The translations under genes were made by a program, and so were the position numbers. Under the pieces are notes generated by a model. It saw nothing but the letters and a program-made list of their open reading frames with translations, did no database searches and was not told where the DNA came from. From Streptomyces sp. NBS 14/10 (GTDB taxonomy: Bacteria; Actinomycetota; Actinomycetes; Streptomycetales; Streptomycetaceae), in the NCBI RefSeq assembly GCF_002224125.1, contig NZ_NCSM01000002.1, positions 153,654 to 217,653 of the forward strand: 64,000 nucleotides of DNA. Direction: 5' to 3'. Of this stretch, positions 34,294 to 43,978 are shown in pieces. Each line of letters opens with the position of its first letter. Within the stretch, counting starts at the first letter, position 1.

Positions 34294-36303
34294 TTACTGA
34301 GGACCCTCTGCCAAGACGGCGACTTCGCCCGCCGGAATGGTGATCACGCCCGGTGAAAGGGCGCCTGATATGACATCGGCCCCTGTCGCGGCCACCTGCG
34401 CGGGGTGACTGGTGTGGTTCACGGCGAAGAGCCAGGTCCTGCCGTCGGGGGCGCTTCGGCGCGTGACTTCCACTCCCTGGCCGGCCCCCTGGACCGGAGA
34501 TGCGCAGCCGGCCGCCGCGGCCCACTGGGGAAGGAGCCGCAGGAGGGAGGAGATGTCCGGGCGAGTGGCCAGGTACCGGATGTTGCCGCGGCGGAGGACG
34601 GCCGGGCGTCCTTGCGCAGGCCCGTCGACGAACCGGCTCTCCACCTCGGTTCCCGGATCGGGCAGCACACGCTCGGCCCACAGCCGGCCGGTCGAGTCGT
34701 CGTCCAAGCCGACCGATTCACCGGCAGCGAGCGGAAGGTACTCGTCCACCCGAAGCCCGAGCAGGTCACGCAGCGCGCCGGGATACGGACCGGGGTGGAC
34801 GCGGTCGTGCGGGTCGACCAATCCACTGAACGGGCCGATGACCAGGTGGCCTCCGCGTGCCGCGTAGTCCTCCAGCGCCCGGGCCGTGTCGGTGGACAGG
34901 GCGTAGAGCGAGGGCAGCAGCAGGAGGCGCTGCTCTCCGGGGGCGGGCACGAGGTCGCAGGACAGACCGAGATCCCACAGAGCGCGGTGCCAGTCGCGAA
35001 GAATGCCGGAGTATGTCAAGTCGCCGCTGGGCCTGTGGGGCAGTTGCAGGGCCCACATGGCCTCGTAGTCCAGCAGCAGGGCTATGTCGGCCGGCGGACA
35101 GTTGCTGCCGGCGATGTCGGCGAGGGCGGCCACGGTGTTGCCGAGGGCTTTGGTCTCCTGCCAGATTCTGGTGTCCTCACCGCCGTGGGGAACCATGGCC
35201 GAATGCCACTTCTCCGGGCCGTAGGTGGACTGGCGCCATTGGAAGAACAGGGCGCCGTCCGCTCCGCGGGCAAGGTGGGTCAGAGTGTTGCGGGCCATTT
35301 CCCCGGGGGTTTTGGCGACGTTGCGGGGCTGCCATTGCACTGCGGAGGTGGAGTGCTCCATGAGCATCCAGGGCTGTCCGTCCGCGAGACCGCGGGTGAG
35401 GTCGGCGGCGAAGGCGAGGTCGGCGGCGCGGTGGGGGTCCTCGGACGGGAGATAGTGGTCGTTCGAGACGATGTCGACCTCGCGCGCCCAGCGCCAGTAG
35501 TCGCTCCAGCGGAGCGCGCTGGCCATGAAGTTGGTGGTGACGGGGCGGCCGGGGGAGTGGGTGCGCACGATGTCGCGCTCGGCGCGGAAGCAGGCCAGAT
35601 GCTCGGCGTCGCTGAAGCGATAGAAGTCCAACCACAGCCCCGGCGGGAGGCCGCTGGTGCTGGCGCGCGGTGGAATGACCTGTTCCCAGTCGCTGTAGCG
35701 CATACCCCAAACGGTCGTACCCCACCGGTCGTTGAGGGCGTCCAGGTCATCTCCGTACGTGGTGCGCAGCCAGTCGCGGAACGCGTCGGTCGAGGTCGCG
35801 CACCAGCAGTGCGCGTTGGCGTTGGCGTACTCGTTGTTGATGTGCCACATCACCACCGCTGGGTGGTCGCCGTAGCGTTCGGCGAGGCGGCGGGTGACCA
35901 GCGCGGCGCGTTCCCGATAGGCCGGTGACGATGGGCAGTACGCCTGACGGGAGCCGGGCGCGAGTGTTCGCCCGTCGGCTGTGACAGGCAGCGATTCGGG
36001 GTGAGCGTGGGAGAACCACAGTGGTGGCGCCGCGGTTGGAGTGGCCAGGTCGACCGCGATGCCCGACGAGTTCAGAAGCGTGATCACCTCGTCCAGGCCG
36101 GAGAAGTCGAAGGCGTCCGGTCTGGGTTCGATCCAGGACCAGGCGAAGACGCCGAGGGTCACCAGGTTGACGTTGGCCTCGCGCATCAGGCGGACATCGT
36201 CTTCCCAGGTGGCTCTGTCCCACTGCTCCGGGTTGTAGTCGGCGCCGAAGGCGGGGCGCGGGATTCGGCCCCATGCGAGGTGCGGGCGGTCGGATCGCGG
36301 CAT
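34294..36303 (-). CDS. Family 42 beta-galactosidase
   Basis: A 669-residue cytoplasmic GH42 enzyme of normal length. It starts with RPAFGADYNPEQWDRATWEDD, typical of the family. Acid/base E158 is in WHINNEYA and the nucleophile glutamate is in WMLMEHSTSA (near 315). Cysteines 123, 166 and 168 match three of the four zinc cysteines seen in thermophilic GH42 enzymes; the fourth is absent. A Rossmann-like trimerisation domain (about 395-600) and a small C-terminal domain follow. It is the first gene of a leftward pair with the GH9-like protein and is divergent, across 522 bp, from the second importer operon. It likely removes beta-galactose from imported oligosaccharides. Confidence 0.93.
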   Translation of the reverse strand: MPRSDRPHLAWGRIPRPAFGADYNPEQWDRATWEDDVRLMREANVNLVTLGVFAWSWIEPRPDAFDFSGLDEVITLLNSSGIAVDLATPTAAPPLWFSHAHPESLPVTADGRTLAPGSRQAYCPSSPAYRERAALVTRRLAERYGDHPAVVMWHINNEYANANAHCWCATSTDAFRDWLRTTYGDDLDALNDRWGTTVWGMRYSDWEQVIPPRASTSGLPPGLWLDFYRFSDAEHLACFRAERDIVRTHSPGRPVTTNFMASALRWSDYWRWAREVDIVSNDHYLPSEDPHRAADLAFAADLTRGLADGQPWMLMEHSTSAVQWQPRNVAKTPGEMARNTLTHLARGADGALFFQWRQSTYGPEKWHSAMVPHGGEDTRIWQETKALGNTVAALADIAGSNCPPADIALLLDYEAMWALQLPHRPSGDLTYSGILRDWHRALWDLGLSCDLVPAPGEQRLLLLPSLYALSTDTARALEDYAARGGHLVIGPFSGLVDPHDRVHPGPYPGALRDLLGLRVDEYLPLAAGESVGLDDDSTGRLWAERVLPDPGTEVESRFVDGPAQGRPAVLRRGNIRYLATRPDISSLLRLLPQWAAAAGCASPVQGAGQGVEVTRRSAPDGRTWLFAVNHTSHPAQVAATGADVISGALSPGVITIPAGEVAVLAEGPQ

Positions 36304-36559
36304 GGCGAAGCTCCTGAGTTCTGAGCTACGAGGTGTGGGACCGATGGGGAACCCGCTTGTCCACGAGAACGTGCGGGATCGGACGATCGGACGTCAGCGG
36401 GAGGATGCAGGCATGCACGACGTCCCGTCGTGATGCGCAATGCAGAAGCTGGGAGGCGGCAGTGGACGCTGCGCACCGGAAGCGCGTTCAACTTAGGCTG
36501 GCCGCACGGGGGTGTCAATGCGGACGCACATGGCGGCAGCGGCACAACGGAACGTTTTC
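36304..36559. other. Left part of the divergent region, nothing recognised
   Basis: This stretch upstream of the GH42 gene should hold its promoter. I saw no clear -35/-10 pair, operator or RNA structure; the frames crossing it lack Streptomyces codon bias. Confidence 0.35.
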
Positions 36560-36688
36560 TTGACGCCAAACCGCACTGCGGGCACCGCGATTGACCAGCT
36601 GGTCTCTCAAGTCGCCCATGACGAACTGCCCATGAGCCGGACCATCGAAGAGCTGTGGCTCAAAAACCTCTTCACGTCACACCCTTGA
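36560..36688 (+). pseudogene. Possible 42-codon remnant of an unrecognised gene
   Basis: From a TTG at 36560 the frame reads LTPNRTAGTAIDQLVSQVAH and ends MSRTIEELWLKNLFTSHP before TGA 36686-36688. It looks protein-like but has no ribosome site and I do not recognise it. It overlaps the -35 box of the importer promoter, so if it is coding it must end at that promoter. Confidence 0.2.
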
Positions 36689-36713
36689 CGCATTCTCGTA
36701 ACGTCCGTACGTT
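36685..36713 (+). promoter_or_regulatory. Vegetative-type promoter of the second importer operon
   Basis: TTGACG (36685-36690), a 17-bp spacer and TACGTT (36708-36713) fit the main sigma factor pattern. It precedes the binding-protein start by about 110 bp, with two operator-like palindromes in between. Confidence 0.6.
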
Positions 36714-36717
36714 CCCT

Positions 36718-36733
36718 GGTCATACGTAGAAGC
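36718..36733. promoter_or_regulatory. Probable LacI operator, imperfect copy
   Basis: GGTCATACGTAGAAGC matches the perfect palindrome 43 bp downstream at 13 of 16 positions and begins 5 bp after the -10 box, so a repressor here would block initiation. Confidence 0.55.
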
Positions 36734-36760
36734 AGAGGCCCGGAAGCCCTCCTTGTTATT

Positions 36761-36776
36761 GCTCATACGTATGAGC
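36761..36776. promoter_or_regulatory. Probable LacI operator, perfect 16-bp palindrome
   Basis: GCTCATACGTATGAGC is a perfect palindrome between promoter and first gene. Centre-to-centre distance to the upstream copy is 43 bp, about four helical turns. The LacI protein encoded at the end of the operon is the expected ligand. Confidence 0.7.
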
Positions 36777-36825
36777 ACTTCATTTTGCGTCCTGTACCGC
36801 CCTCACGAGGAGCCAGGAGTCAGCC

Positions 36826-38493
36826 ATGCCCACCAGAAGAGCCTTCATCGTGCGGGCCGCCGCGTCGGCCGTGGCCGTACCACTGGGAGCGAGTGCCTGT
36901 ACGGCCGGGACAGGCGCCGGCGGAGCCGGGACCAGCGGCAAGGGCAAGCAGGCGCTCGTGTTCGGCAAGACCGACGGCGGGACGATGTTCGTCCGCAACT
37001 ACAACATGTTCGGCCCCGCCACCCAGAAGTCCCCCAACAGCGAGTTGATCTACGAGCCGCTGGCGCGGATCGACTACAGCGACGGCGCGAAGGTCAAGCC
37101 CTGGCTCGCCAAGAGCCTGGAGTTCGACGAGTCCGGCACCACACTCACGGTGAAGGTGCGCGACGATGTGAAGTTCTCGGACGGCAAGCCGATGACCGCC
37201 GACGACGTGGTGTTCTCGCTGGGCATCCCGCTGAAGGACACCTCGTTCAACACCGGTGGCACCACCTACGAGCGCGTCGCCAAGAAGGACGCCACGACCG
37301 TCACCCTCCACTGGAAGCAGCCGGCCTTCAGTGAATTGGGTCAGCTCGCCTCGATCCAGGTTCCGATCGTGCCCAAGCACATCTGGGCGGGGAAGGACCT
37401 CAAGAGCTGGACCAATCCGGATCCGGTGGGCACCGGTCCCTTCACCCTGGAGCGGTTCGCGGCTCAGCAGGTGACCCTCCGTGCCAGGGACGACTATTGG
37501 GGCGGCAAGTTCGCCCTGAAGGAGCTCAAAGTCATCCCGACCAGTGGCGACGCCGTGCAGGCCCAGTTGCTGCGCGGTGACGTGGACTGGGCGCTCATCG
37601 CCTGGAACGGCGCGGAGAAGGAGTACGAGGCGAAGGATCCCAAGCACCACCTGTATCAGAAGTACGCAACCGGTGGTACCTACGCTCTCTTCTTCAACAC
37701 CGCTAAGGCTCCCTTCGGCAATGTCCATCTGCGGCGGGCGCTGGCGATGACGATTCCGCGCAAGGACATCGTCACCATGCTTCAGCGTCCCGGTACGGAG
37801 GCGGGTCCCACGGGACTGGTCGACGAGGTCTTCGGCGATGTGATCCTGCCCGAGTACCGCCACAAGGTGCAGCCGGTGGATGCCGCCGGAGCGCAGAAGG
37901 AACTGGCGCTGAGCGGCTTCAAGGTCCAGGGTGGCAAGCTGGTCAAGGACGGCAAGTCCTACGCTCCGAAGCTCTCGTTCAACCAGGACTACGGCTGGGA
38001 CCCGTACGCCAACAGCATGATCCGCAGCTGGCAGAAGCACCTCGGAATCACGGTGAAGCCGGTCGGTGCCCCCGGTGCCAACCTGTACGAGCAGCAGCAG
38101 GCCGGCGACTTCGACCTCACCATCAACTTCACCCTCGGCGGCGGCGTCGGCGGCATCTACAGTGGGCTGAGCAGCCGGGCCTACCGCCCGCTGGGGGAGA
38201 AGGCCGCCACCAACTACGGGCGCTGGAAGGACCAGGCCACCGATGCTGCGCTCGGCAAGCTGCTGGGGTCGAACGAGCCCGCGGTGACGAAGAGCGCCGG
38301 GGAGGAGCTCCAGAAGATCGTCGCGAACCAGGTTCCGTACAGCCCCATCTACAACAGCTACTGGTTCATAGCCATCAACGCCTCGCACTGGGAAGGCTGG
38401 CCCACCCCCGAGCATTTCTCCCACGTGCCGTTCCCGGGCCTGGGTCCCGACACCACGCTGACCCTGATGAACCTGAAGCAGGCCGACAAGTGA
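36826..38493 (+). CDS. ABC importer substrate-binding lipoprotein, family 5
   Basis: A 555-residue binding protein. The N-terminus MPTRRAFIVRAAASAVAVPL has an RR pair and leads to a lipobox-like GASAC (C25), so export and lipid anchoring are expected. The mature part has the family 5 blocks FSDGKPMTADDVVFSLG, PVGTGPFTLERF and WGGKFALKELKVIP. Family 5 proteins bind peptides or oligosaccharides; with GH42, GH3, a GH9-like protein and a LacI repressor around it, an oligosaccharide ligand is likely here, as known for some Thermotoga importers. ATG 36826 has GAGGAGCCAGGAG upstream. First gene of a six-gene coupled operon. Confidence 0.92.
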   Translation: MPTRRAFIVRAAASAVAVPLGASACTAGTGAGGAGTSGKGKQALVFGKTDGGTMFVRNYNMFGPATQKSPNSELIYEPLARIDYSDGAKVKPWLAKSLEFDESGTTLTVKVRDDVKFSDGKPMTADDVVFSLGIPLKDTSFNTGGTTYERVAKKDATTVTLHWKQPAFSELGQLASIQVPIVPKHIWAGKDLKSWTNPDPVGTGPFTLERFAAQQVTLRARDDYWGGKFALKELKVIPTSGDAVQAQLLRGDVDWALIAWNGAEKEYEAKDPKHHLYQKYATGGTYALFFNTAKAPFGNVHLRRALAMTIPRKDIVTMLQRPGTEAGPTGLVDEVFGDVILPEYRHKVQPVDAAGAQKELALSGFKVQGGKLVKDGKSYAPKLSFNQDYGWDPYANSMIRSWQKHLGITVKPVGAPGANLYEQQQAGDFDLTINFTLGGGVGGIYSGLSSRAYRPLGEKAATNYGRWKDQATDAALGKLLGSNEPAVTKSAGEELQKIVANQVPYSPIYNSYWFIAINASHWEGWPTPEHFSHVPFPGLGPDTTLTLMNLKQADK

Positions 38494-39542
38494 CTGCGGC
38501 GACCGTGTCCGCCGCGCCTGCCGCGCGCCCGGCCAGGGTGCCCCGCCGCTGGCGGTTCCTGGGGCGTCGCCTCGGCTTCTATCTGGCCGCCGCCTGGTCG
38601 GCGATCACCCTGAACTTCTTTCTGCCCCGGTTGATGCCGGGCGACCCGTCGGCCGGCGTCGTCGACAAGTTGCAGCGGGTCAGCGGACAGCAGGTGTCGC
38701 CGAGCGCCCTGGAGTCGATCCAGAAGGTCCTCGGCGAGCCGGATGCCAATATGGGCCGCCAGTACCTCGAGTACCTGGGCCAGTTGGCGCACTTCGATCT
38801 CGGTGTCTCGGTCAGCAACTACCCCGTGCCCGTGAGCGATCTGCTGTGGCAGGGCCTGCCCTGGACCCTGCTGCTGGTCGGCTCGACCACGGTGATCGCG
38901 TTCGTGCTGGGCACCGGCATCGGCGCCGTGGCCGGCTGGAAGGCCGGCGGCCGCTTCGACACGGTGGTCAGCCCCCTCACCACATTCGTCTCGGCCATCC
39001 CGTACTTCTGGATGGCGCTGCTGGGGCTGTGGCTCTTCGCCTTCCAGCTGGGCTGGTTCCCGCTGTCCGGCGGATACGACGCCGACCTTTCGATCGGCTT
39101 CTCCCCGTCATTCGTCCTGAGCGTGCTGCACTACGGGGCGCTGCCCGCCGCCACCATCGTCTTCTCCGCCTTCGGCGGCTGGCTGCTCGGCATGCGCAAC
39201 ATGACGGTGACCACCGTCCGGGAGGACTACATCCTGCTCGCCCAGGCCAAGGGCCTGTCCGGCCGCCGGGTCATGCTCCGCTACGCGGCCCGCAACGCCG
39301 TCCTGCCGAACTTCACCGGCTTCGCCCTCGCCCTCGGCCATGTCGTCGGCGGTGCCCTGCTCACCGAGGTCGTCTTCAACTACCCGGGCATCGGCTATCT
39401 GCTCTACACCTCGCTCCAGCAGCGCGACTACCCGGTGATGCAGGGGGTCTTCTTCCTCATCATGCTGACCGTCCTGCTGGCCAACCTGCTGGCCGACTCG
39501 GTGTACGCCCTGCTCGACCCGCGCATCAGAGAAGGAGGGTGA
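38490..39542 (+). CDS. ABC importer permease, DppB type
   Basis: A 350-residue membrane protein with about six helices. It has the long N-terminal extension before helix one (LGFYLAAAWSAITLNFFLPR), a periplasmic loop with FDLGVSVSNYPVPVSDLL, and the cytoplasmic loop REDYILLAQAKGLSGRRVMLRYAARNAVLP. GTG 38490 overlaps the stop of the binding-protein gene by 4 bp. It forms the channel with the DppC-type permease that follows. Confidence 0.93.
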   Translation: MTAATVSAAPAARPARVPRRWRFLGRRLGFYLAAAWSAITLNFFLPRLMPGDPSAGVVDKLQRVSGQQVSPSALESIQKVLGEPDANMGRQYLEYLGQLAHFDLGVSVSNYPVPVSDLLWQGLPWTLLLVGSTTVIAFVLGTGIGAVAGWKAGGRFDTVVSPLTTFVSAIPYFWMALLGLWLFAFQLGWFPLSGGYDADLSIGFSPSFVLSVLHYGALPAATIVFSAFGGWLLGMRNMTVTTVREDYILLAQAKGLSGRRVMLRYAARNAVLPNFTGFALALGHVVGGALLTEVVFNYPGIGYLLYTSLQQRDYPVMQGVFFLIMLTVLLANLLADSVYALLDPRIREGG

Positions 39543-39548
39543 CGGGCG

Positions 39549-40448
39549 TTGAGCACCGCATTCCTGACCAGCTGGAAGGTCCGCATCGGCCTCGGCATCC
39601 TGGCCTTCTTCTGCCTGCTGGCCCTGTTCGGCCCCTGGGCGGTGCACACCCTGCTGGGTCTCGACCCGCGCGCCAACGACATCAGTGCCATCGCCCAGCC
39701 TCCCAGCGGTGAACACCTGGTGGGGACCAATCAGTTCGGGCAGGACATCCTCGCGCAGATCGTCGAGGGCGCCCGCGGCTCGATGTACGTAGGGCTGCTC
39801 GGCGCGGTGGTCGGCACGGCGATGGCCATCCTGGTCGGCGTACCCGCCGGGTACTACGGCGGCCGGGTGGACGCCGCCCTGAACTTTCTGACGAACCTGT
39901 TCCTCGTCATGCCGGTGCTGCCGCTGATCCTGATCGTCGCCGGATATCTCGAGGGCACCGGGCTGACCACCATCGCCCTGATCATCGGATTCTTCGGCTG
40001 GTCCGGCGGAGCGCGCACCCTGCGCGCTCAGGCGCTCTCCATTGCCAACCGTGACTTCGTACGGGCCATGCGCATGCTCGGCGAACGCGGCCGCCGGCTG
40101 GTGTTCGCCGAAATACTGCCCCATCTGACCGGGCTCATCGCGTCGATGTTCCTGCACGCGATGATCGGCGCGGTGATGGCCGAGGCCGGACTCGCCTTCC
40201 TCGGCATCTCCGACTCCTCGGCGATCAGCTGGGGGACGATGATCCAGTCGGCGCAGCAGCAGAGCGCCGTGCTGCGCGGCCTGTGGTGGTGGTTCGTACC
40301 GCCCGGTCTGTGCATCGCCCTGATCGGTACGGCGGCGGCCTTGGTCAACTTTGGTGTCGACGAACTCGCCAACCCCAAGCTGCGGGCCGCCCGTCCGGCG
40401 TCGGCCCGGCGCGCCAGGCGGCTGGCGCGGGCCGGAAGCGGGGCGTGA
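39549..40448 (+). CDS. ABC importer permease, DppC type
   Basis: A 299-residue membrane protein starting at TTG 39549, 10 nt after AAGGAGGG. It has the N-terminal helix FFCLLALFGPWAVHTLLGLDP, the GTNQFGQDILAQIVEGARGS block typical of DppC, and the EAA loop RDFVRAMRMLGERGRRLVFAEILPH. It pairs with the DppB-type permease 6 bp upstream. The C-terminal tail (ARPASARRARRLARAGSGA) is arginine-rich and cytoplasmic. Confidence 0.92.
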   Translation: MSTAFLTSWKVRIGLGILAFFCLLALFGPWAVHTLLGLDPRANDISAIAQPPSGEHLVGTNQFGQDILAQIVEGARGSMYVGLLGAVVGTAMAILVGVPAGYYGGRVDAALNFLTNLFLVMPVLPLILIVAGYLEGTGLTTIALIIGFFGWSGGARTLRAQALSIANRDFVRAMRMLGERGRRLVFAEILPHLTGLIASMFLHAMIGAVMAEAGLAFLGISDSSAISWGTMIQSAQQQSAVLRGLWWWFVPPGLCIALIGTAAALVNFGVDELANPKLRAARPASARRARRLARAGSGA

Positions 40449-40521
40449 TCACCGTGTGTGCCCTGCCACCGCCTCCCATGACCTCGCGCACCACGACTTC
40501 TCGGCCCGGAGGGGGATTCCG

Positions 40522-41580
40522 ATGACCGTACAGGTTGAGCAGCACAGACCGTCCGTGGCCCCGGCCGCGCAGGCCGTTTTGGAGGTCCGCGGACTGACCG
40601 TGGAGTACGCCACTCGCACCGTCCCCGTGCGCGCCTGCTCCGACGTCTCCTTCACCCTGCGCCGAGGCGAGATCCTCGGGGTCGCGGGGGAGTCGGGCTC
40701 CGGGAAGTCCACTCTGATCACCGCGCTGACCCGGCTCCAGCGCCCGCCCGCCGTCACCACCGCCGGGGAGATCCTCTTCCACGGCCGGGACGGCGCCCCG
40801 CCCGTCGACCTCGTCGCGCTCGACGCCAAGCAGCTGCGCCGCTACCGGTGGACGGCGCTGTCCATCGTGCTCCAGTCGGCGATGGACGCGCTGAATCCGG
40901 TGATGCGGATCGGCGCCCAGTTCGCCGACGTCCTGCGGGCCCGTGACCGCTCGATGAACAAGCGGGACGCCTGGGCGCGGGCCGCGGAGCTGCTCGCCCT
41001 GGTCGGGATCTCCGCCGACCGGGTCCGGGACTATCCGCACCAGCTCTCCGGCGGGATGCGCCAGCGCGCCGCCATCGCCCTGGCCCTGGCCTGCAGGCCC
41101 GAACTGGTGGTGATGGACGAGCCGACGACGGCCGTCGACGTGGTCATGCAGCGGCAGATCCTCGCCCAAGTACTGCGGCTGCGGCGTGAGTTGGACTTCG
41201 CGGTCATCTTTGTCACGCACGACCTGTCGCTGCTGCTGGAGCTGGCGGATCGCATCGCCATCATGTACGCCGGCCGTATCGTCGAGGTGGGCGGGGCGGC
41301 GGACCTCTACAGCGCGCCGAAGCACCCGTACACCCAGGGTCTGCGGGACTCCTTCCCGCCATTGCACGCCCCGCTGCGCACCCTGCGGGGCATCCCCGGC
41401 ACCCCGCCCGACCTGGGCCGCCCACCATCGGGTTGCCCGTTCCATCCGCGCTGCGCGCGCCGGACGGAGGGCTGCGACGAGCGGCTGCCGGCACTGCTGC
41501 CGGTGGGGCCGGAGCCAGGGCACGAGGCGGCGTGCCTGCTGAACGAGACCGACGGCGAGACGGGAGGGCAGAACCGGTGA
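40522..41580 (+). CDS. ABC importer ATPase, DppD type
   Basis: A 352-residue ATPase with Walker [10 protein letters not shown] (about 56-64), signature [16 protein letters not shown], Walker [13 protein letters not shown] and the C-terminal oligopeptide-transporter extension with a cysteine motif ([14 protein letters not shown]). That extension is a hallmark of Dpp/Opp ATPases. ATG 40522 has GGAGGGGG upstream. Unlike the first importer, the two ATPases are separate genes here. It overlaps the next ATPase gene by 4 bp. Confidence 0.93.
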   Translation: MTVQVEQHRPSVAPAAQAVLEVRGLTVEYATRTVPVRACSDVSFTLRRGEILGVAGESGSGKSTLITALTRLQRPPAVTTAGEILFHGRDGAPPVDLVALDAKQLRRYRWTALSIVLQSAMDALNPVMRIGAQFADVLRARDRSMNKRDAWARAAELLALVGISADRVRDYPHQLSGGMRQRAAIALALACRPELVVMDEPTTAVDVVMQRQILAQVLRLRRELDFAVIFVTHDLSLLLELADRIAIMYAGRIVEVGGAADLYSAPKHPYTQGLRDSFPPLHAPLRTLRGIPGTPPDLGRPPSGCPFHPRCARRTEGCDERLPALLPVGPEPGHEAACLLNETDGETGGQNR

Positions 41581-42725
41581 GCAAGCTCCTACGCGAGGAG
41601 ACATCCTCGGCAGGCCGGCGGGCGGCGCGGGTGTCCAAGGCGGCTGCGGAGACGGGAGCGGAGACGGAATACGTCCTGGAAGCGCGGAATGTCTCCAAGC
41701 ACTTCACCGTCCGCGGTCCGCTCGGCCGTACCTCGGTCGTCCGCGCCGTCGAGGACGCCACGGTCCGTCTGAAGCCGGGCCAGATACTGGCGCTGGTGGG
41801 GGAGAGCGGCAGCGGCAAGACCACCCTGGCCCGGATCCTGGCCCGCTTCCACGAACCGACGCAGGGCGAGATCGCCCTGCGCGGCGAGCCCGTGAACGGC
41901 AGCCGACGGGCCCAGCGCTCGTACCACTCCCAGGTGCAGCTGATCTTCCAGGACCCCTTCGGGTCGCTGAACCCGCTGCACCGCGTCCGCTACAACCTCG
42001 ACCGGGCGCTGCGCCTGCACCAGCCCCATCTGACCGCCACCGGGCGCCGGCAGCGGATCACGGAACTGCTGGAGCGGGTCAGCCTCACCCCGGCCGAGGA
42101 CTTCGCGGCGAAGTTCCCGCACGAGCTCTCCGGCGGGCAGCGCCAGCGCGTCGTGATCGCCCGCGCGCTCGCCGTGGAGCCCAAGGTCCTGCTCGGCGAC
42201 GAGCCGATCTCCATGCTGGACGTGTCGATCCGGCTGGAGATGCTCAATCTGCTCCAGCGGCTGCGGACCGAGGACGGACTCGCCCTGCTGTACATCACCC
42301 ACGACATTGCCAGCGCCCGCTATCTGTGCGATGAGATCGCCGTGATGTACGCCGGGCAGATGGTGGAATCCGGCCCCAAAGAGGACGTGATCGCGTCACC
42401 GCAGCACCCGTACACCAAACTCCTCATAGAGTCCTCCCCGGACCCCGAGCGCGGAGTGGGCGACCGCGACGCGCTCTTCGCGGGAGCCGACGAGCTGGGT
42501 GAGCCGCCCAGCCTGATCGACCCGCCGACAGGCTGCCGTTTCCACCCCCGCTGCCCGTTCGCGATGGAAGAGTGCGTCACCGACGCCCCGCCGCGCACCG
42601 AGTTGGGCGACGGGCACTGGGCGACGTGCTGGCTGCACGTCAAGGGCCGGGCCCGGGAACTGGCGGAGACGACACACGCCGCGGCCACCACCGCCCGGCG
42701 GGAGACGCTGCGAGGAGCATCGTGA
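41577..42725 (+). CDS. ABC importer ATPase, DppF type
   Basis: A 382-residue ATPase. An N-terminal arm of about 30 residues precedes the domain; Walker A is GESGSGKTT, then [17 protein letters not shown], signature [15 protein letters not shown], and [11 protein letters not shown], with the C-terminal [14 protein letters not shown] motif. It completes the importer with the DppD-type ATPase. GTG 41577 overlaps the previous stop as GTGA, and its own stop overlaps the start of the LacI gene in the same way. Confidence 0.93.
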   Translation: MSKLLREETSSAGRRAARVSKAAAETGAETEYVLEARNVSKHFTVRGPLGRTSVVRAVEDATVRLKPGQILALVGESGSGKTTLARILARFHEPTQGEIALRGEPVNGSRRAQRSYHSQVQLIFQDPFGSLNPLHRVRYNLDRALRLHQPHLTATGRRQRITELLERVSLTPAEDFAAKFPHELSGGQRQRVVIARALAVEPKVLLGDEPISMLDVSIRLEMLNLLQRLRTEDGLALLYITHDIASARYLCDEIAVMYAGQMVESGPKEDVIASPQHPYTKLLIESSPDPERGVGDRDALFAGADELGEPPSLIDPPTGCRFHPRCPFAMEECVTDAPPRTELGDGHWATCWLHVKGRARELAETTHAAATTARRETLRGAS

Positions 42726-43765
42726 CAGGACGACGGCGCGACAAGGCGCCCAACCAGGCGGACGTGGCTCGGCTGGCAGGCGTGTCCCAGTCGGCGGTGT
42801 CCCGGGTGATCAGCGGGAACGCGGCAACGGCGCGGATCCCGGAGGAAACCCGGCAGCGAGTCTTCGAAGCGGTGCGCGAGCTCGGATACGTCGCCAACCC
42901 CGCCGCCCGGGCCATGCGCAAGAAGCGGAACAACCTGCTGGGCGTGCACACCTTCGAGCGCGTCTTCCCGCGCGCACACGAGGACTTCTACTTCGAGTTC
43001 CTGCTCGGGATCGAGGAGCGGGCCGAGGAGACGGGCTTCGACCTGGTGCTGTTCACCTCCACCGGGTCCGGCAGCGACGGCGGGCGGAAGGTCTACCGGA
43101 ACGGCACCAATCGGCTCAACCTGGCCGACGGCAGCATTCTGCTCGGTGTCTCCACCGACCGCGGCGAGCTGGCCCGTCTCTGGTACGAGGGTTATCCCTT
43201 CCTCCACATCGGCCGCCGCGAGGTGCCCGGTGCGGAGATCCCGCAGATCATCCCCGACTACCGGTCGGCGAGCGGGGAGATCGTGCAACGGCTCGCGGAA
43301 CACGGCCACCGGCGGTTCGGCTACGTACGCGAGTGGATGGAAATGGAGCCGTACGAGGACCGCCGCGCCGGCTACGCGGAGGCCGTCCAGCGGCTCGGCG
43401 TGACGGACACCTCCCCAGGTTTCCATGGCACACCGGACATCGAGGGCTCGTGGCTCGACGAGGTGGCGCGCGGCTCGGTGACCGCGATTGTGGCGGAGAG
43501 TGTGCGGCTCGCGGAGTCCCTGCGCGAGCAACTGGGCGCCCGTGGCCGGAAGATCCCCGATGACGTGTCCGTCGCCGTGCTGGAGCGGGCGCCCGCGGAC
43601 CTGTCCGGACAGTGGGACTCCCTGGTGATTCCCCGCATCGAGATCGGACGCCTCGCCGTGGACCGGCTCCAGGCCACACTCGACGACCCCGAGCAGCGGA
43701 CCGGCAGCCTGCTGGTGCCGTGTCCGCTGATCCGGGGCACCACCATCGCGGCGGTGAACGAGTAG
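42722..43765 (+). CDS. LacI family transcriptional repressor
   Basis: A 347-residue LacI protein. Helix-turn-helix about 12-33 ([21 protein letters not shown]), hinge, then a sugar-sensing domain including [18 protein letters not shown]. It is the last gene of the importer operon, coupled to the ATPase by a GTGA overlap, so it controls its own level with that of the transporter. The palindrome GCTCATACGTATGAGC at the operon promoter is the best operator candidate. Inducer probably the imported oligosaccharide or a product of it. Confidence 0.92.
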   Translation: MTGRRRDKAPNQADVARLAGVSQSAVSRVISGNAATARIPEETRQRVFEAVRELGYVANPAARAMRKKRNNLLGVHTFERVFPRAHEDFYFEFLLGIEERAEETGFDLVLFTSTGSGSDGGRKVYRNGTNRLNLADGSILLGVSTDRGELARLWYEGYPFLHIGRREVPGAEIPQIIPDYRSASGEIVQRLAEHGHRRFGYVREWMEMEPYEDRRAGYAEAVQRLGVTDTSPGFHGTPDIEGSWLDEVARGSVTAIVAESVRLAESLREQLGARGRKIPDDVSVAVLERAPADLSGQWDSLVIPRIEIGRLAVDRLQATLDDPEQRTGSLLVPCPLIRGTTIAAVNE

Positions 43766-43978
43766 GGCCGAACGCCCGCCGCCGCAGGACGCGCCGAGAG
43801 ATGAGCGGCGCCGTCCGTAGGTCCCGGCCTGCCCTGAAACCCGACGGACGGCGGTCCGGTGCTGCCCGCACGCCGCCTCTTCACGGATACCCGAACCCAC
43901 CCACACCCACCGGCGAGGCCGGCCCTTCGGGTACGCCCCCGAACTGGCCACTCGACCGGCAGAAGGAGCCCCGAGCCC

